DNA of 64,000 bases from Saccharibacillus kuerlensis DSM 22868 (GTDB lineage Bacteria; Bacillota; Bacilli; Paenibacillales; Paenibacillaceae), in contig NZ_KB899281.1 in NCBI RefSeq assembly GCF_000378145.1, positions 145,900-209,899 of the forward strand, written 5' to 3'. Below the pieces are notes generated by a model. It did not search any database, was not told the origin of the DNA, and worked only from the letters and a program-made list of their open reading frames with translations. The position numbers and the translations under genes are program-made. Positions 23,523-33,283 of the stretch are shown piece by piece (position 1 is the stretch's first letter; each line of letters opens with the position of its first letter).

Positions 23523-25868
23523 ATGCTCATTTACGACGAACAAACGTTGGAAAGAACCCGAAGGTTGATCGACTCCAATCCGTCAGTGCAGCGGGGATGG
23601 ACCGCATTCGAATCTCGGATGAAGGAGCGAGACGTAAAATGGTCGGAAGCGGCGCGGGAACGGATCGAGCTGCTGCGTCAGCGCTGGCTGACATATGGCG
23701 GGAGCAAGCGGTTTACGTTGGGGAATGAAGTACGGGAGCTGGCGAAAGAGACGCAGAATCTGGCATTTTACGCCGGAATGACCGGAAGTGAAGAAGCGGA
23801 GGTTCTTGTGCGCAGTCTTCTGAAACTACTGGGTGAAGAAGAGCAGTGGTTGTATCAGAGTGGGGGAGGGCGCAATTCCGATCTCTGGACTGCGGATATC
23901 GGTGTGTATTTGGCTGCGGCTTATGATGCTGTACGGACATCCTGCAGCGAGGAGGAGCGTGCGGCGATCGAGGATATGCTGTACCGCAAAGCGTATCTGC
24001 CGCTGTATGAAGACTGGCTGCATCCGCTCAAAAAAATTCATGCACTCGACACAATGGGCCATAACTGGTGGATCGTCTGTGTCTCTGCGGCAGGGCTGCT
24101 GCTGTTGACGCTTGGGGATCGTGTGCCGCACGCCGAGGCGGCGATGCATACGATAACCGAAAGTATCCGCGAGTGGTTTGCTTATCCCGGCAACGTGCTT
24201 CAAAACAAGCAGGCGAATTTCGGACCCGATGGCGATTATATCGAGACGATGGGATATCTGGATTATGCGCTCGGCAATTTCTTGGTGTTTGAGGCGGCAT
24301 ACCGTCGGTATGCCGATGACCCCTCGCTGGGCGATCTGCCGGTGCTCTTCCAAATTCCGGATGTATATCTGGAGACAATCTATTGGAAAGGGCATGTTGG
24401 CACGTTTCACTTTGGCGATGACGGCGATCGGAAAAAGCATGCCTATGTCTGGCTGCGATTGGCCGATCTTCGGCGCCGGGGAGAACTGCTTGGACTTTTT
24501 GCCGAGATCAAGGGCGATCCAGGCGAGGCGGCGGAATTTGCTTTCTATCCGGAAGATCTGCCTGCCACAGCGCCGGTATCGGACGAGAAGGAGGGCATCA
24601 CTGTGTTGGAGCATTCCGGTTATGGCTTTGTCCGCTGGCACAGCGGCGGAGAACAAGTCGTGCTGGCGGTGAAGACCGGAGAGAGCTGGAACCATAATCA
24701 TCTGGACGTTGGGACGTTCGTGCTGACCGTCGGCGGCCGCACATTTGTCGACGATTCCGGTCATTGTGCGTATTCCAAGCCGCTATATAACGATTACTAT
24801 CGGCAGTCTATCGCGCACAATGTCGTTCTGCTGGATGGACAAGGACAGCCGTCCGCACTGATCGAAGAAGGAACGAAGTTCCCCGGCTCTATCCCCGACA
24901 GATTAGATATGCCGGGATACAAATACTTATTGGCGGACTGTACCGGACCTTATTCAGGGCTGTACCGGCGCTTCTATCGGCACTTCCTCTGCTTGGAAGG
25001 GGCGATCGTTCTGATTGACGATCTTCAGGCGGAACGAGAAGGGGCATTCGAATGGGTACTGCATATTCCGGAAGGGCTGAAGTTTGAGGAAGGTACCGTT
25101 CAGCCGGCTGTCTCGATCCGCACCGGAGAGCAGGAGATGAAGGTACTGCATCCTTATCCGGAGAGCAAGGAATATGTGAAGGAGAGCGGATACCTGAATT
25201 CTTACCATCGGGATACGGGTCTGGAAGACGTTTTCCCGAAAGCGGATTATATGAAAATCCGCTCGGTCTCGGACGACGGACGGATTAAGTTTGTCAGTGT
25301 ATTCATGCTGCCGAAGGCTGTGGAAGGTGGAATGACAGCGGTTCGGCTGAATGATACGGAATCGGACGGGAATGAAGATATCCAAGTCACCCGGCTGGAC
25401 TGCCCGGGCAGCGGGCATACCGATATTTTCGTTAACCGTCAAGCCGATGGCCGCGTGATGCATGAGAATTCTCATGCCTCATACAGCAGTCTCGAGACTG
25501 ATGCTTTTATAAGTACACTTTCGTATGATGCGGAAGGCCGTTTGTCCCGAATTTCGCTTCATAACGGAAGCTATCTCAAGTTGGATGGGCGCTGCCTGTT
25601 CAGTTCGCTGCTCAAAGCAAGTGCGGTGCTGGATTATCGTGGCGGATTGCATGCGGGAACGTTTCTGTCTGCCGATGCATGGTGTTATTTCTCATTGGAG
25701 CCGCCCGGCGAAGAGACAGCGGCGCAGGATGAAGGCGCGAACTCTGACCACGAAGCGGAACGTGCCGCTCAAGAATCGAAATTGATATTGGACCCGGATT
25801 CGGGTTTATGGAAGATGAAAATGAAAGCCGGGTCTGCTGGTTTTCGACTAGTATTCGACCGTCCCTAA
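23523..25868 (+). CDS. heparinase II/III-family lyase
   Basis: A 781-residue protein with the layout of heparinase II/III-type polysaccharide lyases: a helical toroid (about 1-350) followed by beta-sandwich domains. The central region holds the usual histidine/tyrosine block, WNHNHLDVGTFVLTVGGRTF, then YYRQSIAHNVVLLDGQGQ. No signal peptide is present, so it acts in the cytoplasm on imported oligosaccharides, probably cutting at uronic acids by beta-elimination. The family covers heparin, alginate, hyaluronan, gellan and ulvan-type lyases, so the substrate is open. ATG 23523 follows AAAGGGG. It is linked to the GH38 and GH88 genes downstream. Confidence 0.85.
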   Translation: MLIYDEQTLERTRRLIDSNPSVQRGWTAFESRMKERDVKWSEAARERIELLRQRWLTYGGSKRFTLGNEVRELAKETQNLAFYAGMTGSEEAEVLVRSLLKLLGEEEQWLYQSGGGRNSDLWTADIGVYLAAAYDAVRTSCSEEERAAIEDMLYRKAYLPLYEDWLHPLKKIHALDTMGHNWWIVCVSAAGLLLLTLGDRVPHAEAAMHTITESIREWFAYPGNVLQNKQANFGPDGDYIETMGYLDYALGNFLVFEAAYRRYADDPSLGDLPVLFQIPDVYLETIYWKGHVGTFHFGDDGDRKKHAYVWLRLADLRRRGELLGLFAEIKGDPGEAAEFAFYPEDLPATAPVSDEKEGITVLEHSGYGFVRWHSGGEQVVLAVKTGESWNHNHLDVGTFVLTVGGRTFVDDSGHCAYSKPLYNDYYRQSIAHNVVLLDGQGQPSALIEEGTKFPGSIPDRLDMPGYKYLLADCTGPYSGLYRRFYRHFLCLEGAIVLIDDLQAEREGAFEWVLHIPEGLKFEEGTVQPAVSIRTGEQEMKVLHPYPESKEYVKESGYLNSYHRDTGLEDVFPKADYMKIRSVSDDGRIKFVSVFMLPKAVEGGMTAVRLNDTESDGNEDIQVTRLDCPGSGHTDIFVNRQADGRVMHENSHASYSSLETDAFISTLSYDAEGRLSRISLHNGSYLKLDGRCLFSSLLKASAVLDYRGGLHAGTFLSADAWCYFSLEPPGEETAAQDEGANSDHEAERAAQESKLILDPDSGLWKMKMKAGSAGFRLVFDRP

Positions 25869-25894
25869 ATTCAATCGAACGGAGGTTCCAACGC

Positions 25895-28800
25895 ATGTTC
25901 AAAACGGAGGAAAAATTGAAAGCTCGCTTGGAAGAACTGGAGGTGTTTCGGCATCGGACGCAGCTGATATTCGATAAGCTCGATATTTTGCCGGATCAGA
26001 GCGGCGAGATTGCGGCGTTTCCGCCGGAAGCAGAGGCGCCGGACTGGAGAAGTGTCTCCCTCGGCGAACGCTGGATCGGACGAGATCGTTATTTATGGCT
26101 GCGCCTGAATGCTGAACTTCCACAGGAGCCGCCCGGGCATCGGCTTGTCGGCGTGTTCGATTTCGGCCGTACCCATCACGGGAACAGCCGTGGCTTTGAA
26201 TCGCTGCTGTTCGTGAACGGGCAGCCTCGACAAGGGGTTGATACGAATCACCGCGAGGTCTTTCTCGGCGATCTGGCCGGTGGAAATGTCCAGCTGCATT
26301 TCCGGCTGTGGTCCGGTCTGGAAGGAGGCGGACCGAAGACGCCGCAGGAACATGTACTGGCCCGGGCGGATATTGCGCTGCTGCATGAGGCGGCGGACGA
26401 TCTGTATTACACCGGCCGGGCGGCCTTGGAAACGGCGCTCGTTCTCGGCGACGACCGAGCCGAGCGGCACGAACTGCTGCTTGCGCTGGACCGTTCGCTG
26501 CGTCTGCTCGACTGGTCGCGGCCAGGTTCGGAATCCTTCTACGCCTCGACGGAAGAAGCTCTTACGGAGTTGAAGCGCCGTCTGGACGCTCTGCGTACCG
26601 ATTATCCTCAGCCGGCCGATCCCATAACCGTTCGCTGTATCGGGCATACGCATATCGACGTAGCTTGGTTGTGGAGGCTGCGGCATACGCGGGAGAAAGC
26701 GGCGCGCTCGTTTTCCACCGTATTGGAGTTAATGAAGCATTATCCGGATTATGTATTCCTTCAGACGCAGCCCCAGCTGTACGCTTATATCAAGCAGGAC
26801 TATCCGGAGCTGTATGCTCAAATCCGGGAGAAAGTGCGCACCGGACAATGGGAAGCCGGCGGAGCCATGTGGCTGGAAGCGGACTGCAACTTGAGCTCTG
26901 GAGAATCGCTGGTGCGTCAGATTTTGCATGGCACCATCTTCTTCCGGGAAGAGTTCGGGGTGGAAAATTCTTACCTCTGGCTTCCGGACGTATTCGGTTA
27001 CAGCTGGGCGCTGCCGCAGATCCTGCGCAAATCCGGAATCACTTCATTTATGACGACCAAAATCAGCTGGAGTCAATATAACCGGATGCCGCACGATACG
27101 TTCGTTTGGAAAGGAATCGATGGTTCGGAAGTGCTAACGCATTTTATTACGACGCCCGAGATCGAGTTTCCGCAGGAGACTTATTATACGTACAACGGCT
27201 ATATCGTACCGGAGACGGTGCAGGGCATCTGGGAGCAGTACAAGGATCGACCGATGAACCGCGAGCTGCTGCTCTGCTACGGCTTCGGCGACGGAGGCGG
27301 CGGGGTAAACCGGGACATGCTGGAAATGCGGCGTAGGCTGGAACATATGCCGGGGCTGCCGAAGACGGTGACGGGACGTGCGGACGAATATTTCGAACGA
27401 TTGGAGCATACGACGGCCGAGAGTGAAGCGTACGTGCATACGTGGGACGGGGAACTCTACCTTGAGAATCACCGGGGAACATATACCAGTCAGGCATGGA
27501 TCAAAAAGGCGAACCGCCGACTGGAGCTGGCGCTTCGTCGTTCGGAGATGCTGAACGCTGCTGCCGGACTGCTTGGATCTTACGATTCGGCCGCCGGTCA
27601 GCTCCGGTTGAATGAAGCCTGGCAGATCGCTCTGCGTAATCAATTCCACGACATTATTCCCGGTTCGTCGATTGGGGAAGTCTACGACGATGCACGTGAG
27701 GAATATGCGGAGGCGGATCAGTTGACGCAGCTTGCAGACAAAGCTGCAATTGCCTCGCTGACGGATGCCGCAGATGGGGCCGATCCGCATTCGCGCCGCT
27801 ATACCCTGTTCAACGATTCTTCCTGGAGCTTCCAGGGAACGGCAGAGATTGGCGGAGCCGATTTGTCCGGTGTGGACTCGAATGGAATCTGGCGGACAAT
27901 GGACGGCCGGATTCTGAATGCTCAGCGGACAGATGCAGGATGGTTGGTGGACATGCAGGAGGTTGCTCCTCTTGGATTTGCGGAGCTTGGATTCGAGCCG
28001 CTTCAGGAAACCGCTTCGAGAGAACATGCAGCTCCAGCCGAAGCGGACAGTTCGGTATTCGAATGGACAGAAGGACGGCTTCAAACACCGTTCTATATTG
28101 CCGAATGGGATGAAAGCGGACGGCTTCGTCGTCTCTACGATCGCCAATATCGGCGCGAAGTGCTGGCACCGGGCAAAGTCGGCAATGAACTTCAAGTATT
28201 CGAGGACAAGCCTTTGCAGTTTGATGCCTGGAATATCGATCTGTTTTATACAGAGAAAATGCGGACAGTAGATCAGCTGCAGTTCATGCGGCTGAAAGAG
28301 AACGGACCTCTGCGGGTGTCCATCGAATTCGAGTGGACATATGGCGATTCAACGATTTCTCAGGAAGTATTCTTGTACAGTGGAAGCCGGAGGATCGATT
28401 TCCGTACGGACATCGACTGGCAGGAACGCAGGCAGCTGCTGAAAGTATCTTTCCCGGTCGATATCCGCGCTGCCGAGGCCTCTTACGATATTCAATTTGG
28501 CAGCGTAAAGCGTCCAACGCATTGGAATACAAGTTGGGATTACGCCAGGTTCGAGACGGTAGGACATCAGTGGGCGGATCTGTCGGAGCGGGGATACGGA
28601 GTGAGCCTGTTGAACGATTGCAAATATGGCTACGATGTCAAAGGAAACACGTTAAGATTGAGCTTGATCAAATCCGCCGAATATCCTGATCCCGAAGCGG
28701 ACTTGGGCGCACACAACTTTACCTATGCGCTGTTCCCGCATGAAGGAGACTGGGCGCAGGGCGGCACGATTCAGGAAGCCTGGCAGCTGAACAGCCCCCC

Positions 28801-29143
28801 AACCGTGTGGGAAGGTGCTTCGAAGCTGGACGGAACTTCACTGCTGCGTTCTTCTGGCGATCATGCAGCAATCGATGCGGTCAAGATGGCAGAGGACGGC
28901 GACGGACTTATCGTGCGCGTGCATGAATGTCAGGGCCGAAGCGGGGAAACGGAACTGTCTTCCTTTGCAGGCAAGGCTTCGTGGCAGGAGACCGATCTGA
29001 TGGAGCGGCCAATTGGAGATCTTCATTCGGACAAATGGAGCTTCACTCTTAAGCCTTACGAAATTCGAACTTTCCGGGTACGCTTTGGAGAGGGAATTGA
29101 AGGTCGTGACATCGTACAAGGGGGAGGGGATGGCGATGAGTAA
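25895..29143 (+). CDS. GH38 alpha-mannosidase
   Basis: A glycoside hydrolase family 38 enzyme of 1082 residues that releases alpha-linked mannose. The catalytic domain carries the metal-binding HTHIDVAWLWRLRHT (about 250-264) and the nucleophile Asp in LPDVFGYSWALPQIL (about 363-377). The rest is the usual helical middle domain and large C-terminal beta domains. No signal peptide, so it is cytoplasmic. The ATG at 25895 follows GGAGG. It ends inside the start of the GH88 gene (8-bp overlap), a sign of coupled translation. In xanthan-degrading Paenibacillaceae an alpha-mannosidase of this kind follows the unsaturated glucuronyl hydrolase step. Confidence 0.93.
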   Translation: MFKTEEKLKARLEELEVFRHRTQLIFDKLDILPDQSGEIAAFPPEAEAPDWRSVSLGERWIGRDRYLWLRLNAELPQEPPGHRLVGVFDFGRTHHGNSRGFESLLFVNGQPRQGVDTNHREVFLGDLAGGNVQLHFRLWSGLEGGGPKTPQEHVLARADIALLHEAADDLYYTGRAALETALVLGDDRAERHELLLALDRSLRLLDWSRPGSESFYASTEEALTELKRRLDALRTDYPQPADPITVRCIGHTHIDVAWLWRLRHTREKAARSFSTVLELMKHYPDYVFLQTQPQLYAYIKQDYPELYAQIREKVRTGQWEAGGAMWLEADCNLSSGESLVRQILHGTIFFREEFGVENSYLWLPDVFGYSWALPQILRKSGITSFMTTKISWSQYNRMPHDTFVWKGIDGSEVLTHFITTPEIEFPQETYYTYNGYIVPETVQGIWEQYKDRPMNRELLLCYGFGDGGGGVNRDMLEMRRRLEHMPGLPKTVTGRADEYFERLEHTTAESEAYVHTWDGELYLENHRGTYTSQAWIKKANRRLELALRRSEMLNAAAGLLGSYDSAAGQLRLNEAWQIALRNQFHDIIPGSSIGEVYDDAREEYAEADQLTQLADKAAIASLTDAADGADPHSRRYTLFNDSSWSFQGTAEIGGADLSGVDSNGIWRTMDGRILNAQRTDAGWLVDMQEVAPLGFAELGFEPLQETASREHAAPAEADSSVFEWTEGRLQTPFYIAEWDESGRLRRLYDRQYRREVLAPGKVGNELQVFEDKPLQFDAWNIDLFYTEKMRTVDQLQFMRLKENGPLRVSIEFEWTYGDSTISQEVFLYSGSRRIDFRTDIDWQERRQLLKVSFPVDIRAAEASYDIQFGSVKRPTHWNTSWDYARFETVGHQWADLSERGYGVSLLNDCKYGYDVKGNTLRLSLIKSAEYPDPEADLGAHNFTYALFPHEGDWAQGGTIQEAWQLNSPPTVWEGASKLDGTSLLRSSGDHAAIDAVKMAEDGDGLIVRVHECQGRSGETELSSFAGKASWQETDLMERPIGDLHSDKWSFTLKPYEIRTFRVRFGEGIEGRDIVQGGGDGDE

Positions 29144-30371
29144 AAACAGCATGGGAGATACAGGACAGGCAGACGGAGTACGGGAAGCCGGGATACAAAA
29201 TGCGCAGGAAGAAAGCGAGACTGCTTCTTGGCCGGGAACAAGACATCTGCCTGTGTTCGAACGCGCAGCCGCCTACGTATTGAAGCAGATCGATGCCGGG
29301 CTGGATACTTTTGGACCATGTGCCTATCCCGCTCCGTCCAGTATCGGCGGGGTCTATCCGGCTATTGCCAACTTTGAATGGACCTCAGGCTTCTGGACAG
29401 GAATGCTGTGGCTCGCTTATGAGTTGACCGGTGAAACGAAATACCGGCGCGCGGCAGAAAGTCAGCTTCCTGATTACCGGAACCGTCTGGACAACCGAAT
29501 CGGTACAAACACTCACGATCTGGGTTTCTTGTACAGCCTCTCGGCGGTAAACGAATACCGAATAACGGGCAATCCCAAGGCTCGCGAAGCCGGCCTCATC
29601 GCGGCGGATCTTCTGGCTTCCCGGTATCTTCCCCAGGCAGGCATTATCCAGGCATGGGGCGATCTGAATGATCCGACGGAGCGCGGACGAATGATCATTG
29701 ACTGTCTGATGAACCTGCCGCTGCTGTACTGGGCGAGCAGTGAAACGGGAGATTCTCGCTATGCGGAATATGCGCGCAGTCACGTTGGGCAGTCGGCCCG
29801 TTATCTGGTTCGTCCAGATCGTACAACTTATCACACGTATTATATGGATGCAAACACGGGAGAGCCGAAATCCGGAACGACTCATCAAGGCTATGCTGAC
29901 CATTCATGTTGGGCACGCGGACAGGCATGGGGCATTTACGGATTTATGCTCAGCTATTTGTATACGGGCGATCCGGAGCTGACGGAAATCTCCAAGACGC
30001 TTGCCGCTTATTTTGCAGAGCGTACGCCGGCGGACGGTGTCGTTTATTGGGATCTGATATTTATGGTCGGTACGGAGCAGGAGAGGGACTCTTCGGCTTC
30101 TGCAGTCGCCGCCTGCGGACTGTTGGAATTGGCGCGCCAACTTCCTCCAACGGACAGCGACCGGCAAAACGCAGAGCGGCAGGCATTTGCCATTTTGACC
30201 GCGCTGGACGTTGGCTATACAACGCGCGACCTGCCAGAATCCAACGGCGTACTGAAGCATGCCGTATACAATAAACCGCGCGGCATTGGAATCGACGAAT
30301 GTACGATTTGGGGAGATTATTATTACTTTGAAGCGCTGGTTCGGGTATTGAAGCCGGACTGGCGGCCTTAA
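29136..30371 (+). CDS. GH88 unsaturated glucuronyl hydrolase
   Basis: A 411-residue enzyme of glycoside hydrolase family 88, which removes the 4,5-unsaturated uronic acid left at the non-reducing end by a lyase. Key regions: THDLGFLYSLSAVNEY and MIIDCLMNLPLLYWASSE, each with one of the two active-site aspartates, and CWARGQAWGIYGFMLSYLYT. There is no signal peptide, so it is cytoplasmic. The ATG at 29136 has GGGGAGGGG six bases upstream; 29130 is an alternative. It overlaps the GH38 gene by 8 bp. The lyase, GH88 and GH38 order gives a complete route for a uronic-acid-mannose side chain. Confidence 0.92.
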   Translation: MSKNSMGDTGQADGVREAGIQNAQEESETASWPGTRHLPVFERAAAYVLKQIDAGLDTFGPCAYPAPSSIGGVYPAIANFEWTSGFWTGMLWLAYELTGETKYRRAAESQLPDYRNRLDNRIGTNTHDLGFLYSLSAVNEYRITGNPKAREAGLIAADLLASRYLPQAGIIQAWGDLNDPTERGRMIIDCLMNLPLLYWASSETGDSRYAEYARSHVGQSARYLVRPDRTTYHTYYMDANTGEPKSGTTHQGYADHSCWARGQAWGIYGFMLSYLYTGDPELTEISKTLAAYFAERTPADGVVYWDLIFMVGTEQERDSSASAVAACGLLELARQLPPTDSDRQNAERQAFAILTALDVGYTTRDLPESNGVLKHAVYNKPRGIGIDECTIWGDYYYFEALVRVLKPDWRP

Positions 30372-30397
30372 AGCGCTTCGAGTTGGCAGAACATCGC

Positions 30398-30441
30398 AAA
30401 AAGTCCACGATAAAGACTCAGGTCTTTGTCGTGGACTTTTT
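30398..30441 (+). terminator. terminator of the lyase/GH38/GH88 operon
   Basis: AAAAAGTCCACGA (30398-30410) pairs perfectly with TCGTGGACTTTTT (30429-30441); AAAGAC/GTCTTT extends the stem inside. Confidence 0.92.
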
Positions 30442-30650
30442 GTATAGGTGGACGATTAGGAGAACCGTTCGCTGGATATTTGAATCGAAGGATAAGTAGA
30501 GGAACTGACCAATCCTTCTCGACGGTTCTCAACCGAGATGGGCGACGTATCGGCTCTCATCGGCTGTACGATGGAAGTCCTGCACCATTTGCTCAAACGG
30601 CGAAGGGCCGGACTAAGGCTAGCTTGGAAATGAAGCGGAATATCGGATGC
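30442..30650. other. spacer between converging genes
   Basis: No gene seen. A 9-bp inverted repeat (GAGAACCGT with ACGGTTCTC) spans about 60 bp in the first half; its role is unknown. Confidence 0.3.
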
Positions 30651-31454
30651 TCAGATTTTTTGCTCCCACACCTTCGCTTGATATTCCTTAACCTGCTTCT
30701 CCGAAGCTTCGGGCCAGACGGTCCGGAAGTTGTGCTTGTCCTGAGGAATAATCTCGACCATCTTGTCGATCATATCCTGCGGATCGAACTGCTGGGCCAG
30801 CATTTTCTCGCCCTTTTTGACAATATCGGAACGTTTGGTAAAGTTCGTTTTTTCGTCATACCATTTTTCTTTTTCCTCAAACATCATATCGTTGAAGCCA
30901 GTCTTGTACGGTCCCGGGTTAATGGTCGCTACCTGGACGCCGTAGTCTTCAAGCTCCTGCTGCAGAGCCTGAGCGAGCGCTTCGAGAGCATGCTTGGAGG
31001 CGCAGTATGGTCCTAGGAAAGGAGTGACGCTCAGTCCGGCAATAGAGCTGGTGAATACGATTTTCCCTTTTTTCTTGGCAACAAATTTGCGTGCGGCAAT
31101 CTGCGCAAGTTCGATTGAACTGAAGAAATTCGTTTCGAATACCTGACGGACGTTGTCTACCGGTACTTCCGCGAACGGTCCGGTATGGCCAATAGCCGCG
31201 TTGTTTACGAAAATATCGAAATCGTGCTCAGCCACCTGTGCCCGGTCAAGCGGGTTGTTGACGTCCAGCTTGAACACTTCGATATCCAATCCTTCGGATT
31301 TGGCATATTCGCGGAACTCCGGAACCTGCGAAATCGTCTCGACAGTGGCAATGACCCGGTGACCGGCACGTGCAAGTCCGATCGCGGTTCCTTTACCGAG
31401 TCCGCTGCCTGCACCTGTAATGAAGATCGTCTTCTTGCTCGAAAAAATAGCCAT
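30651..31454 (-). CDS. short-chain dehydrogenase/reductase
   Basis: An NAD(P)-dependent oxidoreductase of 267 residues. The nucleotide-binding motif TGAGSGLGKG is at about 12-21 and the catalytic YCASK at about 149-153. NNAAIGHTGPF is the NNAG-like motif. Classical SDR length, cytoplasmic. The substrate is unknown and the gene stands alone. ATG 31454 follows GAGGAGGAA. It converges with the GH88 operon. Confidence 0.88.
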   Translation of the reverse strand: MAIFSSKKTIFITGAGSGLGKGTAIGLARAGHRVIATVETISQVPEFREYAKSEGLDIEVFKLDVNNPLDRAQVAEHDFDIFVNNAAIGHTGPFAEVPVDNVRQVFETNFFSSIELAQIAARKFVAKKKGKIVFTSSIAGLSVTPFLGPYCASKHALEALAQALQQELEDYGVQVATINPGPYKTGFNDMMFEEKEKWYDEKTNFTKRSDIVKKGEKMLAQQFDPQDMIDKMVEIIPQDKHNFRTVWPEASEKQVKEYQAKVWEQKI

Positions 31455-31581
31455 GCTGCATTCCTCCTCAGCTTGATTTGATCCAATCCAATCATTAAAA
31501 ACCTAAGTCAATTCGTTTTACCCCACTCCTGCGGAAATTAATCAAAAGGGTGGGGAGGTCAGAGAAAAGAAGAAAAACCCG

Positions 31582-31609
31582 TTTACAGAACGTATGTTCC
31601 GTGTATAAT
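31582..31609 (+). promoter_or_regulatory. SOS-controlled promoter of the Y-family polymerase operon
   Basis: TTTACA (31582-31587) and TATAAT (31604-31609) are 16 bp apart. AGAACGTATGTTCC at 31587-31600 fits the Bacillus LexA box CGAACRNRYGTTYC at 13 of 14 positions. It shares the 12-mer GAACGTATGTTC with the SOS box at 9977. Confidence 0.85.
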
Positions 31610-31643
31610 ACGAGTAGAAAGTAAACCGGGGAGGCGAAGACTG

Positions 31644-32891
31644 ATGCCGGTGACGACACGCATTGTCATGCTGGTCGATATGGAAAGTTTCTACGCGGGA
31701 GTCGAGAAAGCAAGGCGGCCGGACGTTCGGGAGCAGCCTCTTGCGGTAGCGGGTGACCCTTCCATTCCGTCGAGTGCTGTACTTGCTGCCTGTCCTATTG
31801 CCAAAAGGCATGGAATCCGGACAGGCGAACGCCTGAGTTCGGCGCTTGCAAAATGTCCCCAGTTGATCGCGGTTCGTCCGCGTATGGGAGAGTATATCGA
31901 AATTTCAGCTCAAATCGCGGGAATTCTCGAGGCCTACACGGATCTGGTCGAACCCTACTCAATCGACGAAATGTTCGCGGATTTTACGGGTTCGCTGCAT
32001 CTGTACGGTGGTTCCGAGGAAGAATTGGCCAGACTTATTCAAGCCCGTATCGCGGTTGAAACCGGTGTTCGGGCGAGGTTTGGAATCGGGGCCAACAAGG
32101 TACGGGCCAAGCTTGCCTGCGATCTGGTGGCAAAGAAGACGGAGAGCGGTATTTTTCATTTACATAGACAGGAAGATTGGGAATATCGGATCTGGCCGGA
32201 GCCGATCCGCCGCATGTGGGGCGTTGGCTCTCGGATGGAACGTAATCTTCATGCGCTGCGCATTTTGACAATCGGAGAGCTGGCACGCATGCCGCTGGGC
32301 AAGCTGCAGGCGCGCTGGGGTGTAAACGGAGAAGTGTTGTGGCGGGTGGCCAACGGAATCGACGATTCGCCGGTTTCTCCTTGGGCAGCGAGAGAGCAGA
32401 AAGAAGTTGGAACGACCATTACACTGCCAAGGCCTTACGCACAGCGGATTGAAATCGAAGCAGTACTGCTCGATCTGTGCACGGAAATCGGACGCCGGGT
32501 CCGCAGGATGCGAATGATGGGAGATATTCTCACCGTCGGAGCCGGCGGCGAAGGCGGTTATCGCAAAAGCACCGGTTTCCATCGCCGGACCAGGCTGGAC
32601 GATCCCAGCGATATTACGGCGGAGCTGTACGAAGTCTCACGCAGAATCTTTCATGAAGGCTGGGACGGTTCACCGGTCAAACGGATCAGCCTGTCGCTGT
32701 CCGGCTTGTGCGCAGCGGAGGTATACCAGCCTTCGCTTTTCGAGAATCGTGAACGGAACAGGGCAATCGATCGGGCGATGGACGAGATCAAAGACCGTTT
32801 CGGCGAGACGGCAATCGTAAGAGGCAGTTCATTTACGGATGCAGGTCGCGCGAGAGATCGGGCGGAGAAGATTGGAGGTCATTATAAATGA
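31644..32891 (+). CDS. uvrX: Y-family DNA polymerase (UvrX/YqjW type)
   Basis: A translesion DNA polymerase of 415 residues. The palm carries VDMESFYAGVEKA (about 11-23, catalytic Asp) and SIDEMFADFTGS (about 110-121, catalytic Asp/Glu). A thumb with helix-hairpin-helix (IGELARMPLGKLQARWG) and a little-finger domain follow. The UmuC-like subgroup with a YolD partner directly downstream is the UvrX/YqjW type of Bacillus and its phages rather than DinB proper. The ATG at 31644 follows GGGGAGG. The promoter carries a near-perfect LexA box, so damage induction is expected. Confidence 0.88.
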   Translation: MPVTTRIVMLVDMESFYAGVEKARRPDVREQPLAVAGDPSIPSSAVLAACPIAKRHGIRTGERLSSALAKCPQLIAVRPRMGEYIEISAQIAGILEAYTDLVEPYSIDEMFADFTGSLHLYGGSEEELARLIQARIAVETGVRARFGIGANKVRAKLACDLVAKKTESGIFHLHRQEDWEYRIWPEPIRRMWGVGSRMERNLHALRILTIGELARMPLGKLQARWGVNGEVLWRVANGIDDSPVSPWAAREQKEVGTTITLPRPYAQRIEIEAVLLDLCTEIGRRVRRMRMMGDILTVGAGGEGGYRKSTGFHRRTRLDDPSDITAELYEVSRRIFHEGWDGSPVKRISLSLSGLCAAEVYQPSLFENRERNRAIDRAMDEIKDRFGETAIVRGSSFTDAGRARDRAEKIGGHYK

Positions 32892-33232
32892 CGAAGAAAC
32901 TGGAAGGCAACGGGTTGTGGGAATCAAGCCGTATGATCCTGCCGGAGTATAGAAAACGAATTTTACAGGCTTCTACAGAGAGGGATCGTAGAAAGAAAGC
33001 AATATTGCATGAGGACGAATTGGAAACGATAGCTGAAGCGGTTAGACGCTCGTTGGCTCTGCAATTGACTGTGCGTCTGGAATTGTATGGAGAGTACGGA
33101 AGCGAGTGGACAGAAGGCATTGTGACCGATGTCAGCCCTTTGCAGGGTATGCTGAAGCTGGAGAACGAATCGGGCCGGCATCGTATCGCTTATCCGGAGA
33201 TCGTTGGCGCACAGCTGATAACGGAAGTGTGA
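32888..33232 (+). CDS. YolD-like protein
   Basis: A 114-residue member of the YolD-like family, found next to UvrX/YqjW polymerases in Bacillus and proposed to be their UmuD-like partner, though without a protease motif. The recognisable start is NGLWESSRMILPEYRKRILQ. It overlaps the polymerase gene by four bases (ATGA), implying coupled translation from the same SOS promoter. Confidence 0.85.
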   Translation: MTKKLEGNGLWESSRMILPEYRKRILQASTERDRRKKAILHEDELETIAEAVRRSLALQLTVRLELYGEYGSEWTEGIVTDVSPLQGMLKLENESGRHRIAYPEIVGAQLITEV

Positions 33233-33283
33233 ACGGGGCCAGGTCTTCCCGAACAGCGACGTATACCAAAAGGAGTCCTATTC

